NCBI GenBank assembly: GCA_003157575.1
Contig: PMKA01000441.1
Span: forward strand, 1 to 5,316
Length of the DNA: 5,316 nt
Direction of reading: 5' to 3'
From: Opitutia bacterium
Lineage (GTDB): Bacteria; Verrucomicrobiota; Verrucomicrobiia; Opitutales; Opitutaceae
A program made the translations under genes and the position numbers. The notes under the pieces were generated by a model that made no database searches, was not told the origin of the DNA, and was given only the letters and a program-made list of their open reading frames with translations. Positions 4,513 to 5,316 of this stretch are shown one piece after another (position 1 is the first letter of the stretch; each line of letters starts with the position of its first letter).

Positions 4513-5316
4513 TCAGGGGATGAGCCGGAAGTAGCGCTTCGCTTTGGCTACATCTTCGAAGATTTGCGCTTTGAGGGCTTCCGGCGAGGGCCACTTCCGC
4601 TCGCCACGCAGGCGGAGCAGGAACTCGAGTTCGATGGGCGTTTTCTCGTCGAGTTCGATGGGCTCGAAGTTGAGGATATACGACTCGACGGCAAACGATG
4701 CCTCGCCGAATGTAGGCCGGTTGCCTACGTTGGTGACTGCTTGAAATGTGCGCCCGGCCACCGTGAGGCGCGTGACGTAGACGCCGAAGGCGGGAAGCTG
4801 GCCGTCGTAGGCTGCCAGATTGACCGTGGGCACCAGCAGCCGCGTGCCGATGCCGCGCCCATGAGCCGGCGTGGAGCGAATCTCAAAGGGGCGGCCCAGC
4901 ATCCAGCGGGCGCGGGTCATGTCGCCCGCCGCCACAAATTCCCGAATGGCAGAGCTGGAAACTTCCAGTCTGGATGGGCCTTTGCGCACGCTCACCGGTG
5001 AATGGACGTGGACGGCAAAACCAAACTCCGCGCCAAAGGCCTGAAGCTCGGCAACTCCGGCCTCGGCGCTGTGGCCGAAGCGGAAGTTGCCGCCTTCATG
5101 GAGGCTGCGCACGGCGAGAGCGTCCACCAGAATGCGGCGCACAAATTCTCGCGCAGGAAGCGAAGCAAGCGCCGCATCGAAGGGCAGCACGACAGCCGCG
5201 TCAATGCCCGCAAGAGCCAGCAGGCGCAGGCGCTCGTCGATGGGCGTGAGCAGGCGCAGCGCGGATGAGGGGCGCAGAAACTGCTCCGGATGCGGATCGA
5301 AGGTGATGGCCACGGC
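4513..5316 (-). CDS. ribF: Bifunctional riboflavin kinase / FMN adenylyltransferase, N-terminus cut by the window edge
   Basis: RibF phosphorylates riboflavin to FMN and adenylates FMN to FAD in the cytoplasm. The frame runs off the right edge; the GTG at 5311-5313 is internal, as the preceding codons read AVAITFDPHPEQFL, a canonical internal RibF motif. About 45 N-terminal residues, including the nucleotidyltransferase HxGH loop, are therefore outside. Numbering from that GTG: GNFRFG (75-80) and SSSAIREFVAAGD (119-131) belong to the FAD synthetase half, then LGRPFEI (139-145). The kinase half has GRGIGTRLLVPTVNL (152-166), with PTVN as the PTxN metal and ATP motif, GVYV (177-180), NVGNRPTF (195-202), and E210 in VESYILNF as the likely catalytic base. 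The loop between IG and PT is about four residues longer than in the common GRxIGFPTANL form. The stop is TGA at 4513-4515. The gene is 438 bases upstream of the TIR gene and functionally unrelated. Confidence 0.95.
   Translation of the reverse strand, partial: AVAITFDPHPEQFLRPSSALRLLTPIDERLRLLALAGIDAAVVLPFDAALASLPAREFVRRILVDALAVRSLHEGGNFRFGHSAEAGVAELQAFGAEFGFAVHVHSPVSVRKGPSRLEVSSSAIREFVAAGDMTRARWMLGRPFEIRSTPAHGRGIGTRLLVPTVNLAAYDGQLPAFGVYVTRLTVAGRTFQAVTNVGNRPTFGEASFAVESYILNFEPIELDEKTPIELEFLLRLRGERKWPSPEALKAQIFEDVAKAKRYFRLIP

Noticed and set aside
4507..5001. 164-codon plus-strand frame opposite ribF
   Set aside because: RibF motifs are continuous on the minus strand; this frame is a shadow.

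Overview
The window looks like a chromosomal segment from a GC-rich Gram-negative bacterium, most likely an acidobacterium (Terriglobia/Acidobacteriaceae). This rests on the flavour of the proteins (a Dgt-like HD hydrolase, a RibF with an expanded kinase loop, a short LVAPD-type coiled-coil protein) and on GC-rich hairpin elements between genes that resemble, from memory, the repeats of that family. No search was run, so the assignment is an inference.

Layout. Bases 2-235 (+) hold the last 77 codons of a protein with an aspartate-semialdehyde-dehydrogenase-like dimerisation tail, followed by a probable intrinsic terminator. Converging on it from the minus strand is a likely two-gene unit: a 388-residue HD-domain dNTP triphosphohydrolase (605-1771), then a 96-residue coiled-coil protein (270-560). 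A 276-base divergent intergenic region separates this unit from a plus-strand gene for a lipoprotein-type sugar-binding protein (2048-3040), which has no ABC permease or ATPase beside it here. A 317-base gap with a strong hairpin and a 16-bp dyad follows. Next, on the minus strand, is a lower-GC gene for a TIR-domain protein with a beta- and tryptophan-rich C-terminal region (3358-4074). Upstream of it lies a 438-base gap packed with hairpins (three at 4305-4398). Beyond that is ribF (4513 to the window edge, minus strand), lacking its N-terminus.

How it fits together. Most genes are unrelated housekeeping functions: amino-acid biosynthesis, nucleotide pool control, solute uptake and flavin cofactor synthesis. 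The exception is the TIR gene. It stands alone, differs in base composition from its neighbours, and is bracketed by hairpin-rich non-coding DNA, the pattern of a small accessory insertion. TIR domains in bacteria are often NAD+-consuming immune effectors, so a single-gene defence or stress-response protein with its own sensor domain is the most interesting reading. No partner gene such as a Thoeris ThsA, a pAgo or a CBASS cyclase is present in the window.
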